NCBI RefSeq assembly: GCF_004353845.1
Contig: NZ_CP037864.1
Coordinates: forward strand, 1,922,001 to 1,986,000
Direction: 5' to 3'
DNA from: Citrobacter arsenatis
GTDB taxonomy: Bacteria > Pseudomonadota > Gammaproteobacteria > Enterobacterales > Enterobacteriaceae
Length of the DNA stretch: 64,000 nucleotides
A program made the translations under genes and the position numbers. How positions within the stretch are numbered: the stretch's first letter is position 1; the number at the start of each line of letters is the position of its first letter. The notes beneath the pieces were generated by a model, which saw only the letters and a program-made list of their open reading frames with translations, searched no databases and was not told where the DNA came from. Below are positions 52,340 through 61,253 of this stretch, in pieces.

Positions 52340-53671
52340 ATGGATAACGGTAATTCAAATAATGGAAGGTTAATGGCTTTCTATATAGTCTGTTTGACTA
52401 GCTATGTCCTTGGTGGTTTGTATCTTACACAATTTAAATTAACGATACAAAGTGTCCCGCAAACAGTATATCTGATTGTGATTGTAGGCTTGTTCTTTTT
52501 ATATGGGATAATTTTCCTTTTTATGTTGTTTCAGTATCTTTGTAGAAAAGATCTCACCTGCCTCATGATATTAGGTATGGCGTTTCTTGGGAATAACATA
52601 TTTTTCGTCGAGACTATCTACATCGTACAAGACTTGATTAATGATCATGCTTCAATCGAAAAAAGAACTAACGATATAGCTATATTCTATTACTTTCGGC
52701 AGGTTAGTTTCATCGCTCTGCTATTTGTTTCATTGAAATCTTATAAAATATCCTCGACAGTTATTGAAACCAAAGAAAGAGAACCTTGCTATATCGTTCT
52801 GGCTTTTTTAATTATGATTGTTATCTCGGTGATGGCGCACACTCTGGCCAGCTACAATCCTAATTTTACACTCGAGATCACCAGTCTGAAGCCTGATAAT
52901 GCTACGGTGCACTGGCATATTGGGTACATTTATTCGCTTATTGTGTCCTGGGGACTGGTCCTGTTGTATTTAATCATTAAAACCAGGACGCACAATATAC
53001 TGTGGAAAAGCATAGGACTCGTGTGTTGCTCAGCAATATTAACCAATGTATTACTTCTGAGCCTGGATGAATATAGCATGTATATTTGGTATATCAGTCG
53101 CGGGATTGAGGTGATAAGTACCCTGTGCATAATCTCAATACTGATGTACAACACCTTTATCATCCTAAAAAAGGAAACGGATTCAGCTATCAAAGACGCA
53201 ATGACTAAAATATATAACCGTAAACTATTCTATAAGTCATTAAAATCATCGTTAGCAAAAGGCGCAGTGTGTGTAATGGTTCTGGATATTGATAAGTTTA
53301 AACGGATTAATGATACCTACGGTCACCAGGAAGGTGACAGAGTAATAATCAGCATTGTCGATATTATCAATAAATCAATCAGAGATACGGATATTTTTGC
53401 CAGAGTAGGCGGTGAAGAATTTGCGATCCTTCTTAAATGTAACGATAAAGATGAGGCAATTGTTGTTGCAGAGCGAATTAGGCGAAATGTACAGAATGGT
53501 ACGACAATACCAAACTCATATGAGTTAAAAGAAAAAATGACGATCAGTATCGGGGTCTATTGTAGCAAAATTGATGATGAATCTGCGGATAAAGTTGTTT
53601 CATATGCCGATGCTGCTTTGTATGAAGCCAAAAACTCTGGTAGAAATAAGGTGTGTTACTATTATCATTAA
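52340..53671 (+). CDS. Membrane-bound diguanylate cyclase (GGDEF)
   Basis: 443 residues from ATG 52340, preceded by AAGGTTGTT; a GTG at 52250 would add 30. About eight hydrophobic segments fill the first 290 residues in a MASE-like sensor region. The GGDEF domain (about 295-440) is complete: DIDKFKRINDTYGHQEGD, then the active-site RVGGEEF. The inhibitory I-site R-D-T-D lies five residues before GGEEF. It should make cyclic di-GMP. The gene is AT-rich and is not found between msyB and mdtG in K-12, so it was probably acquired. Confidence 0.85.
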   Translation: MDNGNSNNGRLMAFYIVCLTSYVLGGLYLTQFKLTIQSVPQTVYLIVIVGLFFLYGIIFLFMLFQYLCRKDLTCLMILGMAFLGNNIFFVETIYIVQDLINDHASIEKRTNDIAIFYYFRQVSFIALLFVSLKSYKISSTVIETKEREPCYIVLAFLIMIVISVMAHTLASYNPNFTLEITSLKPDNATVHWHIGYIYSLIVSWGLVLLYLIIKTRTHNILWKSIGLVCCSAILTNVLLLSLDEYSMYIWYISRGIEVISTLCIISILMYNTFIILKKETDSAIKDAMTKIYNRKLFYKSLKSSLAKGAVCVMVLDIDKFKRINDTYGHQEGDRVIISIVDIINKSIRDTDIFARVGGEEFAILLKCNDKDEAIVVAERIRRNVQNGTTIPNSYELKEKMTISIGVYCSKIDDESADKVVSYADAALYEAKNSGRNKVCYYYH

Positions 53672-53735
53672 GACTGGAAAGTACGTCGTGGTTGATAAAC
53701 TTATTACTCCGATCTTACAAATATAAATGCACAAA

Positions 53736-54956
53736 TCATCCCAAGACCTCCGTACTCCGGCGACGGCGCAGGCTATTCCATGAGTAGATGGCGTTAAACA
53801 GTACGACGCCAGCGGTCACACAGAAAACGGCGCGAAAACCGTAGTTGGCGGATATTGCCGCCCCCATTAAGGGACCTGTTACGTTGCCGATATCGCGAAA
53901 TGACTGGTTATAACTGAAAATACGTCCGGCGATCTGATTGGTTGAGTTATAAACCAGTAGCGTTTGTACCGCCGGAAGGAGGGCCCCGTCGGCTGCACCC
54001 AATAAAAAACGCAGAACGCCAAGCTGCCAGGGCGATTGTACAAACGACATTGGAATAAGCAGCAGTACGGAGATAACCAGAGCAACAATCAGGATCTTCT
54101 CCGGGCCAATTCGGTCACCGAGTTTGCCAAGTCTTGGGGCGCTAATTAATGCAGCCACACCCGGTACGGAGGCGATCATCCCGCTGATAAAGGCGATATT
54201 ACTGACGTTACCAGCCAGTTCGCGAACGTACAGCGTCAGAATTGGCGCAATAGAGCCGGTTGCTACCTGAATGATCAGGGTAGTGACGAACAGGCTCAAC
54301 ACCAGTTTGGGGTTCTTTAACGAGGCCACAACTTCACGAATGTGCAGCATTTCTTTCTTGCTCACCGGCTGGAAACGCTCGCGGATAAAAAAAAGCGTCA
54401 GGATGAAGCAGAGGAGAAGTACGCTGGCAGTGATGAAAAAGACCGGGCGTAGCCCGTACTGATCTGCGAGCAGACCGCCCGCCAGGGGCCCAAGTAACGC
54501 ACCGCTAACGCCGCCGGTGGAAAGCGTTCCCAGCGCCCAGCCGCTTTTATTGCGTGGAACCTGGGTGGCGATCAACGCATTAGCGTTGGGAATGAAACCG
54601 CCGAGCAGGCCCAACAGGGCGCGCAAGACTAAGAACTGCCAGATATTTTGCGCCAGCCCCATCAGCAGCATCACAATAGCCATGCCCAACGCGGAGCGCA
54701 GCAGCATGATTTTTCGCCCTTTGCGATCGGCAAGGCCACCCCAGAAAGGAGAAGCGATGGCGGAAAAGAGAAACGTGATGCTGAAGACCAGGCCTGACCA
54801 CATGTTCAGGGCGCTATGACCCGTGACGCCCAGACTCTCGACATAGAGCGGCAAAAAGGGCATGACCAGGCTAAAGGCTGCGCCGGTTAAAAAACAACCC
54901 AACCAGGCAACGGTGAGGTTACGTTTCCAGTTGATGGGGGCATCTGAGGCTGACAT
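53736..54956 (-). CDS. mdtG: MdtG, MFS multidrug efflux transporter
   Basis: 406 residues with twelve membrane helices. The motif-A loop GGLADRKGRKIMLLRSALGM (about residue 75) and motif C near helix 5 are clear. E. coli MdtG confers resistance to fosfomycin and deoxycholate when overproduced. It starts at ATG 54956. E. coli mdtG is in the Mar/Sox/Rob regulon, but I did not confirm a marbox. Confidence 0.93.
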   Translation of the reverse strand: MSASDAPINWKRNLTVAWLGCFLTGAAFSLVMPFLPLYVESLGVTGHSALNMWSGLVFSITFLFSAIASPFWGGLADRKGRKIMLLRSALGMAIVMLLMGLAQNIWQFLVLRALLGLLGGFIPNANALIATQVPRNKSGWALGTLSTGGVSGALLGPLAGGLLADQYGLRPVFFITASVLLLCFILTLFFIRERFQPVSKKEMLHIREVVASLKNPKLVLSLFVTTLIIQVATGSIAPILTLYVRELAGNVSNIAFISGMIASVPGVAALISAPRLGKLGDRIGPEKILIVALVISVLLLIPMSFVQSPWQLGVLRFLLGAADGALLPAVQTLLVYNSTNQIAGRIFSYNQSFRDIGNVTGPLMGAAISANYGFRAVFCVTAGVVLFNAIYSWNSLRRRRSTEVLG

Positions 54957-55111
54957 AGCGTTCCGCAGTGTGACGCGCTGTTTGCGCTATCGATTGAATA
55001 TAAGTAAGCAGACTAATTATGCGCCTGGTTGATAGTTGCTGCAATGCGGATAGCAGTTAAACCTAAAGCAGGTAGGAAAGGTGTTGCAGCCCACAGGACT
55101 GCAACAACGCT

Positions 55112-56032
55112 TTAGTACAGAGAAGGGGAGCCTTCGGGACGCGTCTTGAAGCGACGATGCAGCCACATATATTGCTCTGGCGCCATCATGATGCATTGCT
55201 CAACAATCTTATTCATCCACGCAGCCGTAGTTTCCGCGTCGTCTAACGGCGGAGAACACTCCGGAGGCAGCATAATCAATTGATACCCCTTACCGTCAGG
55301 CTTGCGGCGAGGAACAAACGGTACCAGACAGGCATTGGACATGCGCGAAAGCATCCAGGTCCCGGAGGTCGTTGCGGCTTGTTCAACAGCAAAAAGCGGT
55401 ACGAACACGCTGGCGCGAGGACCGTAGTCATGATCCGGCGCATACCAGACCACTTCGCCTTTTTTCAACGCCTTAATCATTCCTTTCAGGTCTTTACGAT
55501 CGAGCATTGATTTATTCGAGCGCATACGGCCCCAGGTTTGTAGCCAGTCGAGCAGCGGGTTGTCGTTAGGGCGATACACACCAATACCCGGCTCCTGCAA
55601 ACCAAACTGACGCGCACCCAGTTCAAGGGTCAGAAAGTGCAGACCCACTAACAAAATTCCCCGCTTTTGCGCCTGAACGTCGCGGATATGCTCCATCCCA
55701 ATCACTTCTGTCCAGCGTGAAATGCGCTTGTCGGACCAAAACCAGGCCATACCGGTTTCCATCACGCCCATACCCACGGACTCAAAGTTCTTGACGACCA
55801 TCTGCTGGCGTTCCTGCTCGCTCATCTGCGGGAAGCACAGTTCCAGATTACGGGATACAATTTTTGCCCGACGTTTCATCAAACGTAACGCCAGGCGACC
55901 TAATGCGCAGCCCAACTTATAAAGAATCGGGTAGGGTAACTGCACGATTAACCAAAGGAAGCCAATGCCCAGCCAGGTTAACCAATAACGTGGATGCAGT
56001 AACGCAGCCGAAAACTTGGGTAAATTCGTCAT
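55112..56032 (-). CDS. lpxL: LpxL, Kdo2-lipid IVA lauroyltransferase
   Basis: 306 residues from ATG 56032, one N-terminal membrane anchor. The LPLAT active motif H-x4-E is seen in VGLHFLTLELGARQFG (about residue 132). It adds laurate to lipid A on the inner face of the inner membrane. In-frame ATG 56092 adds 20 residues and was not chosen. Confidence 0.95.
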   Translation of the reverse strand: MTNLPKFSAALLHPRYWLTWLGIGFLWLIVQLPYPILYKLGCALGRLALRLMKRRAKIVSRNLELCFPQMSEQERQQMVVKNFESVGMGVMETGMAWFWSDKRISRWTEVIGMEHIRDVQAQKRGILLVGLHFLTLELGARQFGLQEPGIGVYRPNDNPLLDWLQTWGRMRSNKSMLDRKDLKGMIKALKKGEVVWYAPDHDYGPRASVFVPLFAVEQAATTSGTWMLSRMSNACLVPFVPRRKPDGKGYQLIMLPPECSPPLDDAETTAAWMNKIVEQCIMMAPEQYMWLHRRFKTRPEGSPSLY

Positions 56033-56252
56033 GTCTATCCTGTCTTCAAACGACCAATTCCCTGTATTGTCGCATTTTTTCGCGCGTATCAAAAATTTGT
56101 GACGGGAGAACGGTGATTTAACCAGCAGTTGTTGTTACACGTTTATATTGAAGTAAGAAATGTAGCGTAAAATGTGTGGATGTAAATTGGCGAGGTTTGC
56201 TTTATTATGCCGCCGATTTTCATTTACTCCCAATTTGCAGGATACGTACACC

Positions 56253-57305
56253 ATGCCAGTGTTACACAACCGCATTTCGAATGACGCCCTCAAAGCCAAA
56301 ATGCTGGCCGAGACTGAACCACGCACGACGATCTCATTCTATAAATATTTCACGATCCCTAATCCTCAGGACACGCGTGATGCGCTGTACCAACTGTTCA
56401 CTGCGTTGAACGTTTTCGGGCGCGTCTATCTTGCCCATGAAGGAATCAACGCGCAAATCAGTGTGCCGCAAAGCCACGTCGAAGCATTTCGCCAGCAGCT
56501 TTATGCGTTTAATCCCGCATTAAACGGATTACGTCTAAATATTGCGCTGGATGATGACGGTAAATCGTTCTGGGTGCTGCGCATGAAAGTGCGTGAACGC
56601 ATTGTGGCGGATGGGATTGACGATCCGCAATTTGACGCCAGCAACGTGGGGGATTACCTGAAGGCGGCGGAAGTGAACGCTATGCTGGACGATCCTGACG
56701 CGGTATTCATTGATATGCGTAACCACTATGAATACGAGGTGGGTCATTTCGAGAATGCGCTGGAAATTCCGGCAGACACGTTCCGTGACCAGTTGCCGAA
56801 AGCGGTTGAAATGATGCAGGAGCATAAAGATAAAAAAATCGTTATGTACTGCACGGGTGGGATCCGTTGTGAGAAAGCCAGCGCCTGGATGAAACACAAC
56901 GGATTTAGCAAAGTCTGGCACATTGAGGGCGGTATTATTGAATATGCCCGTAAGGCCCGTGAACAGGGACTTCCGGTGCGCTTTGTCGGTAAAAACTTCG
57001 TTTTTGATGAGCGTATGGGCGAAAGAATTTCTGACGATGTCATTGCGCATTGCCATCAATGTGGAACGGCGTGCGATAGCCATACTAATTGCAAAAATGA
57101 TGGCTGCCATCTGCTATTTATTCAGTGCCCGGCCTGTGCACAGAAGTATAACGGCTGCTGTAGCGAATTATGTAGCGAAGAGAGCGAGTTGCCAGAAGAG
57201 GAGCAGCGGCGTCTTCGCGCGGGCCGTGAGAATGGCAACAAGATCTTTAATAAATCACGCGGTCGCCTGAATACCAAACTGGGGATTCCAGATCCCACGC
57301 AATAA
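56253..57305 (+). CDS. trhO: TrhO, tRNA uridine-34 hydroxylase (YceA)
   Basis: 350 residues from ATG 56253, the same length as E. coli YceA. A ferredoxin-like N-domain is followed by a rhodanese domain with the active loop YCTGGIRCEKAS (about residue 182). A cysteine-rich C-terminal region follows (CHQCGTACDSHTNCKNDGC). It makes 5-hydroxyuridine at tRNA position 34 using O2. CAGGATACG lies before the start. Confidence 0.94.
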   Translation: MPVLHNRISNDALKAKMLAETEPRTTISFYKYFTIPNPQDTRDALYQLFTALNVFGRVYLAHEGINAQISVPQSHVEAFRQQLYAFNPALNGLRLNIALDDDGKSFWVLRMKVRERIVADGIDDPQFDASNVGDYLKAAEVNAMLDDPDAVFIDMRNHYEYEVGHFENALEIPADTFRDQLPKAVEMMQEHKDKKIVMYCTGGIRCEKASAWMKHNGFSKVWHIEGGIIEYARKAREQGLPVRFVGKNFVFDERMGERISDDVIAHCHQCGTACDSHTNCKNDGCHLLFIQCPACAQKYNGCCSELCSEESELPEEEQRRLRAGRENGNKIFNKSRGRLNTKLGIPDPTQ

Positions 57306-57311
57306 CATAAT

Positions 57312-57340
57312 GCCGGATGAGGGGCTGAACCTCATCCGGC
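57312..57340. repeat. REP-like hairpin between trhO and yceI
   Basis: GCCGGATGAGG and CCTCATCCGGC form a perfect 11-base-pair stem with a seven-base loop. It looks like a single REP unit between convergent genes and may protect mRNA ends or stop transcription. Confidence 0.8.
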
Positions 57341-57350
57341 CATTCACGCA

Positions 57351-57926
57351 TTACTTCTGCTGGACACCTTCCACTGAGATGATCAGATCGACTTCCTGAG
57401 ATGCCGGGCCGAGATCGGTGGTGATGTTGAAGTCCTTCAGCTTGATTTTACCTTGCGCTTCAAAACCTGCGCGTGTGCCACCCCACGGATCGCCGCCCTG
57501 ACCGATAAGCTTCGCGTCCAGCGTAACCGGCTTAGTGACACCGTTCAGGGTCAGATTACCGGTGATATCCAGATCGTTCCCTTCTTTTTTAACGCTGGTG
57601 GAGCTAAACGTCGCCTGTGGGAATTTTGCCACGTTAAGGAAATCTGCGCTGCGCAAGTGCTTGTCGCGTTCGGCGTGGTTGGTATCAACGCTGTTGGTGT
57701 TGATGGTCACGTTAACCTTATCGGCTGCGGGATTTTTCTCATCAAAGGTAAATGTACCGTCGAAATCTTTAAATGTGCCGTACAGCCAGCTGTAACCCAG
57801 ATGCTGGATACGGAAATTAACAAAGGCATGCTGTCCTTCTTTGTCAATTTTGTAATCTGCCGCCACGGCCGACCCGGTGGTGAATAACAGAGAGGCGAGT
57901 GTAAGTCCCAGCAGGTTTTTTTTCAT
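57351..57926 (-). CDS. yceI: YceI, periplasmic lipocalin-like protein
   Basis: 191 residues from ATG 57926, with a signal peptide (ending SAVA-A). The mature part has the YceI fold: IDKEGQHAFVNFRIQHLGYSW, then HLRSADFLNV. Relatives bind isoprenoid quinones. It is induced by high pH in E. coli. The stop of yceJ lies one base upstream, so the two form an operon. Confidence 0.94.
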   Translation of the reverse strand: MKKNLLGLTLASLLFTTGSAVAADYKIDKEGQHAFVNFRIQHLGYSWLYGTFKDFDGTFTFDEKNPAADKVNVTINTNSVDTNHAERDKHLRSADFLNVAKFPQATFSSTSVKKEGNDLDITGNLTLNGVTKPVTLDAKLIGQGGDPWGGTRAGFEAQGKIKLKDFNITTDLGPASQEVDLIISVEGVQQK

Positions 57927-57927
57927 T

Positions 57928-58494
57928 TTAAGCTCCATAGTCAGATGACGATTTTCCCAACATGCGATTGAGGGTATCGTCGTTATCGATAAAGTGATGT
58001 TTCAGGGCCATCAGTCCGTGCAGAAGTGATAAAACCACCACGGTCCATGCAAGCCACAGGTGCAGGCTCCCGGCGAGGTCGGCCTGAGCGCCTGCATTGG
58101 CAAGGGTGGCCGGAATGTCGAACCAACCAAATACGCTTATCGCTTTGCCATCAGCGGTGGAAATCAAATACCCGCTAATCACAATTGAAAAGAGTAATGT
58201 GTATAGCGCGAGGTGACCCAGTGCCGCAGCGATACGGGTGAAACGGGAATAGCTTGCCAGCGCAGGAGGAGGAGGTGAGATCAGCCGCCAGACGACGCGG
58301 ATGACCAGTCCCATCATCAGCAGAATGCCGATGCTTTTATGCAGCTCTGGGGCCTGGTGATACCAGCCGTCGTAATAGCTGAGTGTGACCATCCACAAAC
58401 CCAGCGCAAACATGCCATAAACAGCAATCGCAATCAGCCAGTGTAATGCGGCAGACACCACGCCATAGCGTTGTGGAGTATTATTGAATTGCAT
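57928..58494 (-). CDS. yceJ: YceJ, cytochrome b561-type membrane protein
   Basis: 188 residues from ATG 58494, four membrane helices. Haem-ligand histidines are visible in AALHWLIAIAVYG, PELHKSIG, GSLHLWLAW and ALKHHFID. It probably transfers electrons, perhaps with quinones bound by YceI. A longer frame starts at 58569, but the K-12 length supports 58494. Confidence 0.93.
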   Translation of the reverse strand: MQFNNTPQRYGVVSAALHWLIAIAVYGMFALGLWMVTLSYYDGWYHQAPELHKSIGILLMMGLVIRVVWRLISPPPPALASYSRFTRIAAALGHLALYTLLFSIVISGYLISTADGKAISVFGWFDIPATLANAGAQADLAGSLHLWLAWTVVVLSLLHGLMALKHHFIDNDDTLNRMLGKSSSDYGA

Positions 58495-58756
58495 AAGCGC
58501 ACCGTCAGATATTTCAGAAGTGAATGAAAATGGCGCGGAAAAGGCATTAATGCAACTAATAAATAACAACGGTGATGATATTTGTTTTTAATTCAATAAA
58601 ACTGATTGAATTGTGAAATAACCATCAAGGAATTAGAGCAGTTGGAGGGTTGCAGGACTTGATTTCGGGGAAAGTGGTGATATTTTTTTATTCAGTTAAT
58701 TGCAATGAAAATTAAGTTACTATCAGTTTATGTCAATTAATGTCAGTGCGACGGGA

Positions 58757-58870
58757 TCAGAAAAACATAATATATATTACATCCATAATTGCCAGCAGCG
58801 ACCATAAAATAATGTAGAGCATAAGGTGCTCACGAATATTATTTACCAGATAGTGAAAGAGGCGGCGCAT
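58757..58870 (-). CDS. yceO: YceO, small single-helix membrane protein
   Basis: 37 residues from ATG 58870 (MRRLFHYLVNNIREHLMLYI), or 43 from ATG 58888. AGGA nine bases upstream favours 58870. One hydrophobic helix fills the C-terminal half. It matches E. coli YceO, linked to acid resistance and biofilm by screens; mechanism unknown. It lies downstream of solA beyond a terminator. Confidence 0.78.
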   Translation of the reverse strand: MRRLFHYLVNNIREHLMLYIILWSLLAIMDVIYIMFF

Positions 58871-58889
58871 CAATGTTATTCCTGTCATA

Positions 58890-58914
58890 AAAATGGCCTC
58901 ACCAACGAGGCCAT
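58890..58914 (-). terminator. Terminator of solA
   Basis: On the minus strand GGCCTC-GTTGGT-GAGGCC followed by ATTTTTAT, just after the solA stop. Confidence 0.8.
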
Positions 58915-58920
58915 CATTTA

Positions 58921-60039
58921 TTATCGCTTAAAACGGCTGAGCCTGAAGGGGGTCAGGTCAAAACCAGACGGTTTGTTCTGAGCGAAGTCTGCCGCAATTT
59001 CTCCCAGTACGGAGGCAAACTTAAAGCCATGTCCGCTCAGTCCGGTCACTATCAGCGTATTGTCATGCTCCGGCAGAGTATCAATGATAAAGTCTTCATC
59101 CGGTGAATTATCATAGGTGCAGGATGCACCGTGCAGACAGCAACCAACGCCTGGCAGAATAGTCCGCAGGAATGGGAAAGCCTCAGATCCATCGCTGGCG
59201 ACAGCGGCGAACGGCTTACGCTCTTCTGGCGAATGAATAACCTGGCCGCCATTGTGCTTACCAATTTTCAGCTCGTCATTTTCAGCCGGGAAACCGTAGT
59301 ATTGATCGCCATTTGGCAGTTCGCCGGTGAAAGCAGGGAAATTATTCTTAACGCTGTAACGCCCATCGGCCTGATACCATGCGAACACTTTGCGCACGGG
59401 TTGTATAGGGAGTTCAGGAACTAATGCCTGCACCCAGGTTCCGGCGCTGATCACCGCTTTGTGCGCGTGATAGTCGCCATCGGCGGTTTCTACCGTTACG
59501 CCATCATCACTGTGGTGTATTGCGCTGACCGGACATTTAAACAGCTGCGCGCAGCCTGCTTCTTCCGCCAGACGGATCCAGGTTTTAATCGCTAACTCAC
59601 TGCGTAAAAAACCTGACTCGGCTTCAAACAGGCCGATATAGTTTTCAGGTACGCGAATCTCCGGCCAGCGAGCCATGATGGCCGCAGCATCCAACTGTTC
59701 AACATTGAGTTGCCACTGTTTTGCGCTTTGTGCCGCGGTCGCTAAGAAGGTTGAATCTGCCGGGCCGAGGTTGATAACACCGGAGCGAACAAAAATCGGC
59801 TCTTCATTTTGGGTAGACAGTTCATCCCATAATGTTTGCGCACGCAGTACCAGCGGAACGTATTTTTCACCTTCGCCATATGCATGACGAATTAATCGTG
59901 TGTCTCCGTGGTGGCTGCCCTGCTGATGCGGAGGCATATGCGCATCGATCATCAGAACGTTCAGACCGGCGCGAGTAGCATAGTATCCGGCTGCGGCGCC
60001 TACCGAACCGCTGCCAATAATGATTAAGTCGTATTTCAT
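58921..60039 (-). CDS. solA: SolA, N-methyl-L-tryptophan oxidase
   Basis: 372 residues of the monomeric sarcosine oxidase family. The FAD-binding dinucleotide motif is IIGSGSVGAAAG at the N-terminus. The covalent FAD cysteine is in CLHGASCTYDNSPDEDF near residue 308. It oxidises N-methyl amino acids with O2, giving formaldehyde and H2O2. ATG 60039 is preceded by AGAGAAG on its strand. Confidence 0.94.
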   Translation of the reverse strand: MKYDLIIIGSGSVGAAAGYYATRAGLNVLMIDAHMPPHQQGSHHGDTRLIRHAYGEGEKYVPLVLRAQTLWDELSTQNEEPIFVRSGVINLGPADSTFLATAAQSAKQWQLNVEQLDAAAIMARWPEIRVPENYIGLFEAESGFLRSELAIKTWIRLAEEAGCAQLFKCPVSAIHHSDDGVTVETADGDYHAHKAVISAGTWVQALVPELPIQPVRKVFAWYQADGRYSVKNNFPAFTGELPNGDQYYGFPAENDELKIGKHNGGQVIHSPEERKPFAAVASDGSEAFPFLRTILPGVGCCLHGASCTYDNSPDEDFIIDTLPEHDNTLIVTGLSGHGFKFASVLGEIAADFAQNKPSGFDLTPFRLSRFKR

Positions 60040-60069
60040 CCGCTTCTCTCTGCAATCGCGATAATATAC

Positions 60070-60259
60070 CTTAAATAATTCGAGTTGCAGGACAAAACGG
60101 CCCGGCCGTTTTGAACAGCGCTTGCGCTGGCCCCGAAGGGGTGAGGCCGTAAGGCCGAATCACGCGGCAACGCAGCGAATCCCTGGGAGCGTACATTAGT
60201 ACGTGACCAGGGTGAGCGAGGAAAGCCAACGCACATGCAACTTGAAGTATGACAGGTAT
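60070..60259 (+). repeat. ERIC element with an internal three-hairpin insertion
   Basis: The left end (TTAAATAATTCGAGTTGCAGG) and the right two-thirds (GAGCGTACATTAGTACGTGA through GCAACTTGAAGTATGACAGG) match ERIC. Between them about 70 extra bases include the three-hairpin module at 60091-60148. It fills most of the 308-base gap between solA and bssS. Confidence 0.75.
60091..60148 (-). repeat. Three-hairpin module, copy 2 (inverted)
   Basis: Read on the minus strand: CCCCTTCGGGG, AGCGC-AA-GCGCT and AAAACGGCC-GGGCCGTTTT. Same order and spacing as copy 1 at 34911-34969, with paired base changes in the third stem. Confidence 0.65.
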
Positions 60260-60303
60260 AGCAGGGTAAATAACTGACGCGGAATATTCAACCCAGAAAT
60301 AAG

Positions 60304-60326
60304 AAAGGCACCGATAAGGTGCCTTT
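60304..60326 (-). terminator. Terminator of bssS
   Basis: On the minus strand AAGGCACC-TTATC-GGTGCCTT, then TCTTATTT. Confidence 0.8.
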
Positions 60327-60347
60327 TGATGGTTGGATGTATCAGGT

Positions 60348-60602
60348 TTAATGTCGCTGATACTCATTTACCTGGTAATCGCCGGATTCAATTTTGGCGA
60401 TTCCTGCTTCTAATATCGAAATAAATTGCCTGGCAACATCTGTGGTTAACCAGAGCGTTTGACCAACTTCAGTCCCATCCGGGTCCGGACGATTCGGGGT
60501 CTGGTAGTGCAAACGCAGCATCAGCGCATCATAGCTATCAACGGTGCTGATGTCCCATCCTACAAGCGGATGAGTCTGAATGACTTCATTATTCTTTTCC
60601 AT
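60348..60602 (-). CDS. bssS: BssS, biofilm regulator
   Basis: 84 residues from ATG 60602 (MEKNNEVIQTHPLVGWDIST), almost the same as E. coli BssS. It is cytoplasmic, of a family that alters biofilm formation through signal and indole-related pathways; the mechanism is not known. An ATG one codon upstream is possible. Confidence 0.93.
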   Translation of the reverse strand: MEKNNEVIQTHPLVGWDISTVDSYDALMLRLHYQTPNRPDPDGTEVGQTLWLTTDVARQFISILEAGIAKIESGDYQVNEYQRH

Positions 60603-60942
60603 CATGCCCCCTAATTCGTGTTACTAGACAACGGTTTTCGAGGTTCAATGCGTTTTTTTCTGAAGCAACTTCAGTATATCAATAAATAAGGGTATTCATT
60701 GGAAATTTAAAGAGGGTGGTGCATAAAATTATCGTTTTCAGCGTTATCTGACTAAGAAACCAACATGTTATTCATTTTTTTTTAGCATGTTGCACAATTA
60801 TTTTGGTGTTGTGGTTAAAAGATAACCAGGAATTTTTTATTAAAATAAAAATCCGTCGTAACGAATGTACTATTGATTAAAAGATGACGTGTATAAAAAA
60901 GCCGGGGCGACCCGGCAAACAAACATCACTGCATATCATTAT
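60603..60942. other. AT-rich gap between dinI and bssS
   Basis: 340 bases with no gene. It holds the dinI terminator, a small hairpin CTGAAG-CAA-CTTCAG (60660-60674) and presumably the bssS promoter. Confidence 0.7.
60893..60916 (-). terminator. Terminator of dinI
   Basis: On the minus strand GCCGGG-TCGC-CCCGGC and then six T's. Confidence 0.92.
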
Positions 60943-61188
60943 TTATTCATTGATGAACCAGTCATCCGCGCTTTCCCAGGTCTCCTGTAAGATCTCGCTG
61001 ATGCGTTCTTTATCCTCTTTGGTTGCGCCAATAACCGACAGATTGTTTGCGCCGGCATAACGGACGGTAACGTTACCTTCGTTATCCGGAAAATGGTGCT
61101 GAATACGGCGGGAGAGTTCACCTGCCAGCGCGTCAATTGCACCGGCAGGTAAAGGTGAAGTTTTGGCAATAGTGACTTCAATACGCAT
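60943..61188 (-). CDS. dinI: DinI, DNA-damage-inducible RecA modulator
   Basis: 81 residues from ATG 61188 (MRIEVTIAKT). DinI binds RecA filaments and limits LexA and UmuD cleavage. The C-terminal acidic helix (ERISEILQETWESADDWF) is the RecA-contacting part. A LexA box lies just upstream. An in-frame ATG at 61233 lies in the promoter and was not used. Confidence 0.95.
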   Translation of the reverse strand: MRIEVTIAKTSPLPAGAIDALAGELSRRIQHHFPDNEGNVTVRYAGANNLSVIGATKEDKERISEILQETWESADDWFINE

Positions 61189-61207
61189 AGTAGCCCCCTG
61201 TGGAATA

Positions 61208-61227
61208 TACTGTTTATTTATACAGTT
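61208..61227 (-). promoter_or_regulatory. LexA (SOS) box of dinI
   Basis: TACTGTTTATTTATACAGTT matches the consensus TACTGTATATATATACAGTA at all but three positions, with intact CTGT/ACAG ends. It lies 20 bases upstream of the dinI start. Confidence 0.92.
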
Positions 61228-61253
61228 ATTCACATCGATTGGCTACATTTTTT

